Source: Halalkalibacter akibai JCM 9157 (GTDB lineage: Bacteria; Bacillota; Bacilli; Bacillales; Bacillaceae_D). Taken from it: DNA of 64,000 nt. This document shows, piece after piece, positions 35,005 through 45,749 of the stretch. The notes beneath the pieces were generated by a model. The model had not been told where the DNA came from. It was given only the letters and a program-made list of their open reading frames with translations, and did no database searches. Position numbers and translations under genes: made by a program. Each line of letters opens with the position of its first letter. The stretch's first letter is position 1. Location of the stretch: the NCBI RefSeq assembly GCF_000513135.1, contig NZ_BAUV01000023.1, positions 1 through 64,000 of the forward strand. Reading direction: 5' to 3'.

Positions 35005-36380
35005 ATGACAAATATGTTTCCAAAACGTACATCGCGTTTTTTAATCATATTAGTGGATATTTTACTTATCTTGGCTGCATATTGGGGTGCCTTCACCTTG
35101 GCAAGTCAATATATTGTAATACAGCCTCGTAATATTGATGCGTTAGTGGAAATTATTCCATGGGTTTTACTAACTGCGGTGTGCTTTATTTATATGTTTG
35201 AACTTGATTTACTTGTAAAACGGGATCAAACAGAGTTGATTAGAAAGTTATTAGTTGCCTCTGCTTGTATTATGGTTGTGACCATTGCTATTTCGTTCTT
35301 ATTCCGTGAGTTGCTTTACCGCGATCTGTTATTTTCATGGCGCATTTTTTCATGTTTGTTTTATGGCTAACTTGGAAAGGTGTATTTACTAGAATTAATT
35401 GTAAAATGCTTAATGAAAGAGCTGTTTTCATTGGTAACGAGAGTGAATTAGAGTTAATTAAAGAAAATCTAAAAGACTCTAAATTAATTAATAGTAAAAG
35501 TGATGTTGCTTGGCTAAATCAAGATATTACATTAAGTGAAATTAAAAATGAGATCTTACCATATGGCTTAGTGTTTATTGGATCTAGCATGAAGGAAAAG
35601 AAGAAAAGTGATATCCTTTATTATGCGATGAAACAAAAGAAATCAGCTTATATGATTCCGAATACAAATGATTTATTTATTATGAATACGTCTTTCACAA
35701 CGGTTGGCGATACGATGATGCTAGAGGTTAAACCATTCGAACTGACAACGGGTCAAATGTTAGCGAAGAGAATTTTAGATGTAGCGATTTCTGCTTTGTT
35801 ACTAGTGATCACTTTGCCTATTATGATTAGTGCAGCTCTAGCGATAAAATTAGAAGATGGTGGACCGTTTTTCTTTAAACAAGAGCGTGTCGGGCAAGGA
35901 CACAAGCCTTTTCATATATTGAAGTTTCGATCCATGATTATAGATGCTGAAGCTAAAACAGGGCCGGTTCTCGCTAAGTCTGCTGATAGCCGTATCACCA
36001 AGGTGGGCAAGTTTATTCGTCGAACAAGAATTGATGAACTTCCACAGTTATTTAATGTTCTTAAAGGGGATATGTCGTTAGTTGGTCCAAGACCGGAACG
36101 TGAGTATTTTGCTAAGAAGTTTGAAAAAGAAAACAAGTGGTTTTACTATCGCAACTCTGTTAAGCCAGGTATTACTGGTTATGCACAGGTGTTAGGATTT
36201 TATACAACTAGTGCAGACGCTAAATTAAAGTTTGATCTATACTATATTAGACACTACTCAATCTGGTTAGATATTGTTTTATTATTTAGAACTGTGTTGG
36301 TTGTCTTAAATAAAACACAAGCTGAAGGACAACAAGAAAAAGTTGCGAAGCAAACTATTTTTAAGCGTGCGAAAGCGTAA
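35005..36380 (+). pseudogene. Polyprenyl-phosphate sugar transferase (TuaA/WbaP type), frame broken in a T-tract
   Basis: ATG 35005 (TAGGAG at 34991-34996) opens a frame with about four membrane helices that ends at 35370; the rest continues one frame back. Adding one T to T6 at 35345-35350 joins them into about 458 residues: membrane region (about 1-115), CoA-binding-like middle domain, fifth helix (about 260-285) and the catalytic domain (FFFKQERVGQG, FHILKFRSMI, RIDELPQLFNVLKGDMSLVG, RPEREYF, KPGITGYAQV). Such enzymes start a repeat unit by adding sugar-1-phosphate to undecaprenyl phosphate. The catalytic part alone (35337-36380) might still function, since short forms such as TuaA exist. 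A T-tract also permits slippage. Confidence 0.8.
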
Positions 36381-36390
36381 TAGCAACTAA

Positions 36391-36417
36391 GGAGTGAGGA
36401 GATCCTCACTCTTTTTT
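36391..36417 (+). terminator. Terminator after the sugar transferase gene
   Basis: GAGTGAGGA / TCCTCACTC stem followed by T6. Confidence 0.85.
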
Positions 36418-36554
36418 GTGATTTTAGGATTATCGCTCGAGCTGATTTAAAAAAGTCATCTATGGTAACCTATTTTTTTTAGATAATGAGGTTGTTAGGT
36501 TGGAAAAAGGGAGACAATATAAGGAAGAGTACCTGTACGGAAAGAGGTTTTTTT

Positions 36555-37996
36555 ATGTTAGCTAAACATGCTTTTTATTATTTTATCTCGCACGGGTTAC
36601 CGGCTCTTATCAGCTTTGCCAGCATTGCTATTTTTACTAGACTTCTTACACCAGAGGAGTACGGAGTTTATGCTCTTATTTTTGCTATTGCAGGTTTAAT
36701 AAATGCAGTTGTGTTTGAGTGGTTAAAATTTAGTTTAATTCGCTATTATCCTAAACATAAAGAAGATCCGAGCTTTTTAGAGACCGTCAAACTGTCTTTT
36801 GTGGGACTTGTTTTAACGTCCACAGTAGTAGGGCTTATTTTTTATTTAACCTTTGAACGATTAACATTTACTTATGTCGTTCTTTGTTTGGTTTTATCAT
36901 GGAGCCAATCTTGGTATGGTATTCATTTGTCTTTGTTAAGGGCCCAGTTAAATCCAAAAGCATATGGCTACTTGTCTTTTAGTAGGGTTGCTCTTGGACT
37001 AGCGTTTAGTACATCCCTTATTCTAATCGGCCTAAACGAGATCGGATTATTGATTGGAATGATTGCTGCATTCTGGTTGACCTTACTTGTTCCAACGTTG
37101 AGGGTATGGAAAGCAAAGCCGAACGTTACACAACTTGACAGGAATATGTTAAAGGGTTTTGTAAAATACGGTTTTCCCTTATCAATTACGTTTTTATTAA
37201 CGGTTGTTATTCATAATTCTGACCGATTAATTATCGAATACCTCTTGACGACAAGTGATACGGGTTTGTATTCGGTTACCTATGACCTAACACAGCAAAC
37301 GATTTATACTTTTATGATGGTTATTAATTTAGCTGCTTTTCCCATTGCAATTAAAGCTCTTGAGGAGCAAGGCGAAGTAGCAGCCTATACACAAGTAAAG
37401 AAGAATACAAGTCTCATTTTTCTCATTGCAATTCCAGCTGCGCTCGGAGTTATCATTTTATCAAGTAATTTTGTCTATTTATTTCTTGGGGCAGAATTTA
37501 GAGAACAGGCCATGATGCTTATTCCTTATATTGCTATTGCAGCGGTTTTACGAGGGTTTAAAATTTATTGTGTGGATATTGTCTTTCATTTGAAACAAGA
37601 ATCGTCTTTACAGGTAATTCCTGTAGTAGGTGCTGCCATTGTTAATATTGCTCTTAATTTTTTATTAATCCCATTTTATGGATAGAGGGAGCTGCAATTG
37701 CGACACTTATTGCTTATGCGTTAGCTATATTAATGAGTTGGATCATTGTTCATGTAAAAATTAGCCCATTGCCTTTTCCGATGGGCGATTTTTTCAAGAT
37801 CGTTTTGGCTACACTAATAATGGGAATCGTAATCTGGCCTTTACGTAATCAGATTGGTCTAGGTATGTTCATTTTCCAGGTAGTCTTAGGCGTATTTGTA
37901 TATGGTATTTGCATTATAGGTGTAAATGCTCTCGGGATCAGAAAGTTTATTAAACAGTTTTATGTTAGTAAAGTAAAGAGCAGGTTTCATGCATGA
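36555..37996 (+). pseudogene. Wzx/TuaB-like polysaccharide flippase, frameshifted near the C-terminus
   Basis: From ATG 36555 (the start of MLAKHAFYYFISHG, a typical flippase N-terminus) the frame runs through about ten membrane helices to a TAG at 37683-37685 after IPFYG. The family continuation IEGAAIATLIAYALAIL lies one frame back and runs to 37996. One lost A near 37681 (GGAATA to GGATA) explains it; the repaired protein has about 480 residues, the usual length. The role would be flipping a lipid-linked repeat unit for polymerisation outside the cell. It lies between the sugar transferase and a GT2 gene. Confidence 0.82.
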
Positions 37997-38015
37997 GCTA
38001 GAGAGGAGGAGATGG

Positions 38016-38813
38016 ATGACGATCAGTGTCGTATTACCTACACTTGGAAAAAGAAAAGCTGAACTTTCAAGACTTTTTAACAGTTTAGCCAATCAAACGA
38101 TCAGTAATTTCGAGGTCGTTATCGTATCTCAAGCTAATCATGAGATCGTCAGTGAACTATTAGACCAAGTTTCTTTTTCCTATCAGCATATTCGAATTGA
38201 TACATTAGGTCTTTCTCATGCTAGAAATATTGGAATGTCATATATTAAAAACAACATTGTCACATTTTCTGATGATGATTGTTGGTATCATTCAGAAGCT
38301 TTTAATGAAGTACTTAGTTATTATGAGACAAACGACTCTGCTATTGTTTGTTATCAAATATACGATCCAAAAACGCAAGAATATTATAAGACGTATTTAG
38401 ATTACTATCAGCAACAAATAAGAAGAAGAGATTTGTTCCGGAAATCTTCTATCGAATTTTTTATTGATGTCAGCAGAGTAGATAGGGACTTGGTGGTTTT
38501 TGACGAAGATTTTGGGCTAGGGGCAAAATACCCAAGTGGTGAAGAGAACCTCTTTTTGTTTAAGATGTACCAACAGGGCCACAAGATAAGCTATGTTCCA
38601 AAGGTCATTGTTTATCACGCTAAACCACCTATTGAATCAAGATTGACATATCAGTCCTTTGTAAGTAAGGGACCTTTATTTAAAAGGATGTATAATACAC
38701 CTATTGCTTTAACGCTGTTAACTGGTTTGTTTTTTAAGAAAATGAGGCATTTGGAAAATCCCTTTCTGTATTATAAGGATGCAGTAAGAGAGTTGTTTTA
38801 TTCTCAGAGATAG
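38016..38813 (+). CDS. Family 2 glycosyltransferase
   Basis: 265 residues from ATG 38016, placed by GGAGGA at 38004-38009. GT-A fold with ISVVLPTLGKRKAELSRLF, LGLSHARNIG, and DDD (FSDDDCWY) as metal site, followed by the E residue in YPSGEENLFLFKM. No membrane segment except a possible short C-terminal patch. It likely adds a sugar in the repeat unit handled by the flippase just upstream. Acceptor unknown. Confidence 0.85.
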   Translation: MTISVVLPTLGKRKAELSRLFNSLANQTISNFEVVIVSQANHEIVSELLDQVSFSYQHIRIDTLGLSHARNIGMSYIKNNIVTFSDDDCWYHSEAFNEVLSYYETNDSAIVCYQIYDPKTQEYYKTYLDYYQQQIRRRDLFRKSSIEFFIDVSRVDRDLVVFDEDFGLGAKYPSGEENLFLFKMYQQGHKISYVPKVIVYHAKPPIESRLTYQSFVSKGPLFKRMYNTPIALTLLTGLFFKKMRHLENPFLYYKDAVRELFYSQR

Positions 38814-38864
38814 TGCGAACGGTACGGGAATTGGTAAACGCAAAACAAGTGAATGAACTAAAAG

Positions 38865-38893
38865 AAACGCTAGATCATCTCTAGCGTTTTTTT
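38865..38893. terminator. Bidirectional terminator between converging genes
   Basis: AAACGCTAG / CTAGCGTTT stem followed by T-runs on the plus strand and a T-rich stretch on the minus strand. It separates the GT2 gene from the minus-strand GT4 pair. Confidence 0.85.
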
Positions 38894-38915
38894 GTCGCAT
38901 GATTACTACTTTATT

Positions 38916-40040
38916 TTAGATAGGATCCAATAAGCCTTTGTACCATTGCACTAACTTATCCTTTTCCGTCTCCCAGTTTAAGCCCTCAAGAATGGCACGT
39001 TGACCGTTTTTTCCCATTGCCTTAGCTTGTTCTGGATTGGAGATTAAAAAATCAATGGCTTCTTTTATTTGCTCTGGTTGATTCGGATTCACAGCTATTC
39101 CGCATCTGTGTTTTAAGACGAATTCCTTCCAAGATGGAAAATCTGAGCATAAAATAGGAATTCCTGCTTTCATATATTCGAAGAACTTTGTAAGTTCTTT
39201 TTCTGCATAATGCTCTGTATATGGAAATAAAGCTAAACCAGCAAGTTTGGGCCGATCAGTATATCTTGCATCGATTGTCTCTCTAGGTACATACGTATTA
39301 ATCCCTTCTATTTCTAAGCGAGTACTGTTATTTGCCGTTTCTGCTAATTTATTGGCTAATTCCACCGAACAACTACCAACAATTTGAACGCTCACTTCTG
39401 GATGAATGTTGATTATATTGGCATGATGAAAGGCCCCCCGGTCCTCTGTTACATTACCTGTATAGATCAGCTCAAAATTTCGATTAGAACCTGTATTCTC
39501 ACTCTTAACGAAACCTTGCTTTTTATCAATAAGAGGGTAATTCAATAAAAATAATCCGTTTGGGAAATTCCTGCTATAGTATTTTTCTGCTAAGCAGGTT
39601 TCCATCTCTTTGGAGAGGTTTCTTTCTATGAGCCTGAAAAGCTTTGCAAGAACGAGCCTAATGGATCGCGGTAGATAAGGTTTCTGTTTGATACTTGTTT
39701 CATAATCTTCATGGACATCGTAAATAATAATCGTGTCCTTCTTTTTAAGTAGTTTTCCAATCATTAATAACTCGGGATCGTGTATATGATAAATAGCTGC
39801 ATTTAATGTACGAGCTACTTTATAGGCATGATAACTACCTAGAACAAATCTTAAGAATCGGTTGTTGTATTTTTTAATGGGGTGTAGCTTTACTTTGTTT
39901 ATGACAGATTCCTTGATCTCTTTATTGTCCGTGACGATCAAGGAAACATCAAACCCTGCTTGAGCTAGAGAGGTACATTCTTTATGGAAAATTCTAGTGT
40001 CAAATGGTTGGTGGACTGTTGTAATATGAACGACCTTCAA
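38916..40040 (-). CDS. Family 4 glycosyltransferase
   Basis: 374 residues with the GT-B layout: N-terminal HITTVHQPFDTRIFHKE, middle strand LIYTGNVTEDRG, and the donor-site region KFFEYMKAGIPILCSDFPSW with the ExxxxxxxE-like acidic pair reduced. The GTB start with DTRIFHKE is found in transferases of polysaccharide loci. ATG start, AGGGGGAGA upstream. It forms a minus-strand pair with the GT4 gene upstream (25-base gap). Sugar specificity unknown. Confidence 0.85.
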   Translation of the reverse strand: MKVVHITTVHQPFDTRIFHKECTSLAQAGFDVSLIVTDNKEIKESVINKVKLHPIKKYNNRFLRFVLGSYHAYKVARTLNAAIYHIHDPELLMIGKLLKKKDTIIIYDVHEDYETSIKQKPYLPRSIRLVLAKLFRLIERNLSKEMETCLAEKYYSRNFPNGLFLLNYPLIDKKQGFVKSENTGSNRNFELIYTGNVTEDRGAFHHANIINIHPEVSVQIVGSCSVELANKLAETANNSTRLEIEGINTYVPRETIDARYTDRPKLAGLALFPYTEHYAEKELTKFFEYMKAGIPILCSDFPSWKEFVLKHRCGIAVNPNQPEQIKEAIDFLISNPEQAKAMGKNGQRAILEGLNWETEKDKLVQWYKGLLDPI

Positions 40041-40065
40041 ATTTCTCCCCCTCTCAATAGCCTTT

Positions 40066-41247
40066 TTAACCTACTATCTTATTAAATATATGCTTATAAT
40101 GTAAGACATTTTTCTTCCATGAAAAAGTAGTGGATGCAAGTTGTTTTGCATTATTACCGACTTCCGTTCTTAATTGTGCATTACTCAGTAAAAGAGTAAA
40201 GGTTTCAACAAGAGTTTCTACATTATTTGGAGGAATGAGGAAACCTGTTTTAAAATGCTCAATTGTATCACTAATTCCTTCCCCTTCACAGGCTATAACT
40301 GGTTTACCTAAAGACATGGCTTCTATGTAGACAATTCCAAATGCTTCCATCCAACTAGGTAATGAAAAAATGGTGCAGCTTTTCATGTAGGCGAGTACCT
40401 CATTGTGTGGGACCTTTCCAAGGAAAATAACCTTATCTTCTATGTTTAACTCTTTCGCTAGTCTTTTTAAATGATCTTTTTCTGGTCCCTCTCCAATAAT
40501 CAGGTAACTACACTCTGGAAAATCACGAGTAATTTCTTTAAAAGCGAGTAAATTGATTTCAGTACCTTTTGATTGATATAAATTGCCTACACTTAAAATA
40601 TAAGTTTGCTGTTTGATAAGTAAAGGCTTGCTTTGATTAAGTATTATATTTACACCATTAGGTATGACTTCGCACTTAGACAGGACGTTAGGAAACAGCT
40701 CAGTTATTCTTCTCTTTAATTTTTCACTAACTAGTATAATGGATTCTGTTTTTTCCAAGATCGACCTAATGGTTTTCTGACACTTATGGTTAATGTGAAC
40801 AGTAGTTTGAAGGTCTTTTCCATGAATGGTTAACATACACGGTACCTTATATATTTTTGCCAACTTAGTACCTACATAACCACTAGGTAAAGCAACATGT
40901 GTGTGAATAAGATCAAATGGATATTCTTGATAAAGTGTTCTTGCTAATTTTCTTATGGCAAGATAGGCTGAATGCCCACTTAAATGAAAAAGTAATGACT
41001 TTGGGAGCAAGGTATATCTTGGATGGTAGACTTCGACACCATCATAAATTGTTTTTTTAGGTATTTTTGAATAGATTCTCCACTTTTTATTAAGGACATG
41101 TAATGGGAATGGAACAATTGGTATTGGACAAATGACTTTGACCTTTAGCCCTTGTCGTTGCATTTCTTTTACTTGATCATGAATGAAGTTTCCATATACC
41201 GGATCACTGTTGGTTGGGTACATATGAGTAATTACCAAAATGTTCAT
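40066..41247 (-). CDS. Family 4 glycosyltransferase, TuaC-like
   Basis: 393 residues, GT-B fold. The start ITHMYPTNSDPVYGNFIHDQ resembles that of TuaC (389 residues), the Bacillus teichuronic acid transferase. Further motifs are HTHVALPSGYVG, ILSVGNLYQSKG, LIIGEGPEKDHL, and SLPSWMEAFGIVYIEAMSLG with the EX7E donor motif. It likely adds a sugar to a lipid-linked repeat. It is the first gene of a two-gene minus-strand unit inside a mainly plus-strand locus. Confidence 0.85.
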   Translation of the reverse strand: MNILVITHMYPTNSDPVYGNFIHDQVKEMQRQGLKVKVICPIPIVPFPLHVLNKKWRIYSKIPKKTIYDGVEVYHPRYTLLPKSLLFHLSGHSAYLAIRKLARTLYQEYPFDLIHTHVALPSGYVGTKLAKIYKVPCMLTIHGKDLQTTVHINHKCQKTIRSILEKTESIILVSEKLKRRITELFPNVLSKCEVIPNGVNIILNQSKPLLIKQQTYILSVGNLYQSKGTEINLLAFKEITRDFPECSYLIIGEGPEKDHLKRLAKELNIEDKVIFLGKVPHNEVLAYMKSCTIFSLPSWMEAFGIVYIEAMSLGKPVIACEGEGISDTIEHFKTGFLIPPNNVETLVETFTLLLSNAQLRTEVGNNAKQLASTTFSWKKNVLHYKHIFNKIVG

Positions 41248-41504
41248 ATAAACACATCATTTCATTTCAATCTTATCTTGCTATCTTTATCAGTTATGGA
41301 CAAAAGTACTGATAAACAATCTTAAACCCCACAGAAAAGCTCAAACTCCTTTTAGTATTTACGATTTTTTGCATCTATAAAACCCCACTCTTCTGTTTTA
41401 ATGTACTGAGAGGACAGTACGGACAAAAAAACGACCTTTTTCAGAATCCTTACATACATAACCCTTTTTATATTAGGTGACGCTAAGTAGATGGAGGGAT
41501 GAAA

Positions 41505-43637
41505 ATGGAAGTTGTAGATCATGAGTTAATACCATATAAAGAAGGTTTTACTTTAAAGTTATATTTAGATCCTTCACTATTGGAATTTTCAAAGGAATTA
41601 ACAGAACTAGAAAAAAATTCGACGAGTTCACTTAACCAGTCGATAAATGAATATATTGCAAGAAGATTCTCATCTATTAAAATCTATTCATGTAAGGTGA
41701 TTATAGGTACGATGATTATTACAACGCTCTCCTTACATACAGATGATAAATCTATCGTTTTAGCGGTCGATAATACCTATACAGTAGTGGCTGGTGACAC
41801 TTTATCTCAGATCGCGAGACAGTTTAATATCACAGTAACAGAATTACGAAACTATAATCAGTTACAATCAGACCAAATTGTTGTTGGTCAGACACTTAAA
41901 ATTCCAGGATTAGGTCAAAGTGAGGTCATTGAATTATTCGGGCAGGATCGATATGACACGAGTGTAGCTATCTCTAAACATGGGTGGTCAAATCAAGCGA
42001 ATGCTATTGTCTTAGGACGCGGAGATATAGCTATTGATGCCCTAACTGCTAGTGTTCTAGCAAAGAAGCATGAATCGCCTCTTTTATTAACTCGTTCAAA
42101 CCAAATACCCAAAAGTGTTATCGATGAAATCTCAAGACTTAAGCCTAAGACCATTTATATTGCTGGAGGTACAGTAGCAGTATCAGAATCTATTGTTGCC
42201 GATTTGAAGAATAGAGGTTATCAAGTTATTCGAGTCAGTGGTCAAGACCGATATGATACGTCTGTTCAAATGGCAAAACAAATCAATAATAAAACCGAGG
42301 TAATTTTGACTACAGGTGACGCGAATTCACCTGATGCTTTAGCTGTTGCACCGTATGCTGGGGTTAGCCAAATACCAATTGTGTTTACAAGAAGAGATCA
42401 GGTTCCAGGTTCTGTAGCCCAATATATTAGAGAAAATCAAATAAAAAAAGTTACTATAATAGGTGGTGAAAATGCCGTTTCAAAAGGCGTCATTAATCAA
42501 TTACAGAATCTTGGAGTCAGTCAAGTTGAACGAATTGCTGGTGCGAATCGTTATGCTACTAGTGTACAAATTGCAGAAAAGTTTAAAGGAAGTCTTACGT
42601 CAAGTAGTGTTTATATTGCTAGTGGACAAAGTTATATTGATGCCTTACCGGCTTCAGCTCTTGCAGCCAGGAATAAGGCACCAATTATTCTAACCGCAAG
42701 AGATAGCCTGCCTGCAGATGTAAACAATTGGTTTACGACGAATAAAGCAAATCTGAGGCAGATAGCCGTACTTGGAGGGACCAGTGTCATTGCTAATCAG
42801 GTCAGAGATCAGTTGAGGGGTAAGCCAGCTACAGTAGATCCTCCTACAGCTATACCTACTCAGGAAGTTGCGCCTACCGTTCAATTTTACACAGTGCGTT
42901 CAGGTGATACGTTATCGGCTATTGCTAATCGGTTTGGTACGACTGTAAATAGCATCAGGCAATTGAATAACTTAACAAGTGATATGATTCAAATTGGACA
43001 GGTATTGAGAGTATCAGTAGAAGGTAGTTCTGATTCACTCCAAAAAACGATTACGTACACATCACATACAGTCCGAAGTGGAGATAATCTCTGGAATTTA
43101 GCTATTCAATACGGAGTTCCCATGAATGAGCTGATGCAAGTTAATGGGCTAAATCATAATAGCCATTTATTTATTGGTCAGGTGTTACAAGTACCAGTTC
43201 ATCATATTCCCGTAAAGCCAGTAGTAAGTGCACGGCACGGTGAACTGCTGGATTGGTGGTCAGAAGCTAGGTATGTATTTTCTACAGGTAAAACTGCAAC
43301 TATTACCGACTTTCAAACAGGAAGGCAATTTCAAGTTAGACATACAATGGGTGGTAACCATGCCGATAGCGAGCCCGTAACCGCTCAAGATGCTCAAATT
43401 ATGAGAGAAATATGGGGTGGTTCATTCAGTTGGACTCCTAGAGCCATTATTGTAGAAGTTGATGGAAGAAGATTAGCAGCAGCTATGCACTCTTTTCCAC
43501 ATGGGGATCAGGTGATACGAGATAACAATTATAATGGTCATTTTTGTATTCATTTCTTGAATAGTCAGCGACATAGTGATGGGCTTATCCAGGATACGAT
43601 GCAAACGCAGGTTCATATTGCTGCTGGGACGAGATGA
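41505..43637 (+). CDS. LysM and CWB2 cell-wall protein with unknown C-terminal domain
   Basis: 710 residues from ATG 41505 (GGAGGG at 41493-41498). Order: a cytoplasmic N-terminal module (about 1-60) and one membrane helix (about 64-78), LysM 1 (about 92-135, GDTLSQIARQFN), three CWB2 repeats (about 140-435), LysM 2 (about 460-505, GDTLSAIANRFG), LysM 3 (about 522-567, GDNLWNLAIQYG), and a C-terminal domain (about 585-710) with TMGGNHADSEPVTAQD, EIWGGSFSW, and GHFCIHFLNSQRHSD. That HxCxH cluster looks catalytic or metal-binding but I cannot name the family. It should bind both peptidoglycan and an anionic polymer. Its N-terminal module recurs in the GH18 protein at 45.7-47.9 kb. Confidence 0.88.
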   Translation: MEVVDHELIPYKEGFTLKLYLDPSLLEFSKELTELEKNSTSSLNQSINEYIARRFSSIKIYSCKVIIGTMIITTLSLHTDDKSIVLAVDNTYTVVAGDTLSQIARQFNITVTELRNYNQLQSDQIVVGQTLKIPGLGQSEVIELFGQDRYDTSVAISKHGWSNQANAIVLGRGDIAIDALTASVLAKKHESPLLLTRSNQIPKSVIDEISRLKPKTIYIAGGTVAVSESIVADLKNRGYQVIRVSGQDRYDTSVQMAKQINNKTEVILTTGDANSPDALAVAPYAGVSQIPIVFTRRDQVPGSVAQYIRENQIKKVTIIGGENAVSKGVINQLQNLGVSQVERIAGANRYATSVQIAEKFKGSLTSSSVYIASGQSYIDALPASALAARNKAPIILTARDSLPADVNNWFTTNKANLRQIAVLGGTSVIANQVRDQLRGKPATVDPPTAIPTQEVAPTVQFYTVRSGDTLSAIANRFGTTVNSIRQLNNLTSDMIQIGQVLRVSVEGSSDSLQKTITYTSHTVRSGDNLWNLAIQYGVPMNELMQVNGLNHNSHLFIGQVLQVPVHHIPVKPVVSARHGELLDWWSEARYVFSTGKTATITDFQTGRQFQVRHTMGGNHADSEPVTAQDAQIMREIWGGSFSWTPRAIIVEVDGRRLAAAMHSFPHGDQVIRDNNYNGHFCIHFLNSQRHSDGLIQDTMQTQVHIAAGTR

Positions 43638-43659
43638 GAAAGAAGGAAGGTGGAAAGAG

Positions 43660-45709
43660 ATGAATAGATACGTTCCGTTGGTTCTTATTTTTTTTCTACT
43701 GACCAGTTGTACGACCTTGGATGAACAGCAAAAAGTAAGAATTCAAACGCTAGAAACTGATACAACTAGAGTAATCGTCTCTTTCAAAGACCAGATTGTT
43801 GAACAAGTTGTTGAAGAATCAGCTGGGGAAATTATTGAAGTAATGGATACTGTACCTGTTTTAACAGCCAACATACCAACTGATGAACTTAATGATTTAG
43901 AAGAAAATCCACAGGTCGAACATGTAGAAGAAGATCAAGTCATCATGATTCAAAATGAACAAGTTAGTTGGGGAATGAATCGAATCAGTGTAGGATCTGC
44001 TTGGAACAGCGCACTTACTGGGAAGGGTGTAAGTGTAGCGGTTATTGATACGGGCATTGATCGTAATCACCAGGATCTTAAAGTAGTGGGCGGTGTCTCA
44101 ACAGTAGATTATACAGATTCATACCATGATGATAATGGTCATGGTACTCATGTAGCAGGTATCATAGCTGCCCTTCACAACGGGATCGGCATAAGAGGAG
44201 TGGCTCCTGACATAGAGTTATTTTCGGTCAAAGCACTTGATGAAACAGGTGCTGGCTATGTATCGGATATTGTCTCAGCTATAGATTGGTCAATAAGGAA
44301 TAATATTGACATAATAAACTTAAGTATTGGGATGCCTAGACATTCACATTCTTTAGAAACCATTGTAAATCGTGCTTATGAAAGAGGAGCCTACTAGTGG
44401 GAGCTGCAGGAAATTATGGGACAACTGATATAACGTTGGACAACGTTTTCTACCCAGCTAAATATAATTCTGTTATTGCTGTAGGAGCTACAGATTCTCA
44501 AAATGCTCGAGGTCGATTTTCTTCTCAGGTGAATGCCTATTCGGCAACGGGCCCGACCCTTGAAATTGCAGCACCAGGTGTAGCTATTTATAGTACTTAT
44601 CCTAATAACAGATATCAAAATATGAATGGTACATCAATGGCTGCTCCATTTGTGACGGGCGCATTAGCCGTTTTGAAAGAGGCATATCCCACTCAGACCA
44701 ATCAGCAGTTACGTCAAAGGTTAAGGGAAACTGTTCTTGATTTGGGAGTTGTCAATCGTGATCCTGTATTTGGTTATGGTTTGCTTCAAGTCCCCAAAAA
44801 CTTCCGTTCAATTGTGGAGCTACATGGAAAAGACCGTTATTTAACAGGAGTAGAGATTGCGAGAAGAGGATGGTCACAAAGGGCAGAGGTTGTTGTACTT
44901 GGTAGAGGAGATCAGCCAATTGATGCGTTAACAGCAAGTGTGTTAGCCTCAAAGTTTCATTCCCCTTTACTATTATCCCGTCCTGATTACTTAAGGATGA
45001 AGTCAGAGCTGAACTAAAACGTCTAATGCCTAAAGAAATTTATATTGCAGGAGGAACGGCTGCAATATCAGCAGCAATTGAAAGAGAGATTAGAGCAATG
45101 GGGTTCAGTGTAAAACGAATAGGTGGACAAAATCGATTTGATACCGCAGTTCAAATTGCTACTGAGGTAGGTGTGGCGAACCAAATATTCTTAACAACAG
45201 CTAATGAACAATCGCCAGATGCGCTCTCCATCGCTCCTTATGCTGGATTAAAACAAATACCTATCTTACTAACGAGAAGAGATCAATTATCTAAAACAGT
45301 AGTTGATTTTATTGTTAGAAATAACATTAATCACGTCACCCTAATAGGCGGAACACAAGCCATATCCGATCAGATTAGAGAGCAATTATCTGCTCTTAAT
45401 GTTCGAACGATTGAAAGAATTTCAGGCGATACAAGATTTGGCACGAGTGTTAAGATTGCTGAGAGATACGCATCGGACTTTGATTTTTCTAACATTTCCA
45501 TCGCGAGTGGGCGAAGTTTTATTGATGCACTGCCAGGATCCCCTTATGCTTCAATGCAAAAAGCTCCTATTCTCTTAACCGATCGAACTCGGTTACCTAT
45601 GGAGGTACGTAGTTGGATGGAACAACAAAGACTTTCAAGAACCACTTTCACCTTTTTAGGTGGATATGGAGTTATTACGGATGAAGTACGCAAAGAGTTT
45701 TTATACTAG
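43660..45709 (+). pseudogene. Subtilisin-like lipoprotein with three CWB2 repeats, two frame breaks
   Basis: ATG 43660 starts a lipoprotein signal (lipobox LLTSC, Cys about 15). A propeptide and S8 domain follow: Asp in AVIDTGIDRNHQ, His in DDNGHGTHVAG; the frame ends at 44397 and resumes one frame back with VGAAGNYG and Ser in NGTSMAAPF (Phe instead of the usual His). A second break after 45000 splits CWB2 repeat 1, and repeats 2 and 3 run to 45709. Restoring one C near 44391 and one A near 44995 gives about 683 residues, close to the 686 of the secreted paralogue at 20.2 kb. If repaired it would be a membrane-tethered, wall-binding protease. Confidence 0.85.
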
Positions 45710-45712
45710 GAA

Positions 45713-45747
45713 AAGAGCGTTTGGATAAATCCAGACGCTCTTTTTTA
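45713..45747. terminator. Bidirectional terminator between convergent genes
   Basis: AGAGCGTTTGGA / TCCAGACGCTCT stem (one G-T type mismatch), T6 on the plus strand and TTTTCC on the minus strand; it serves both the subtilase gene and the GH18 gene. Confidence 0.87.
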
Positions 45748-45749
45748 AG

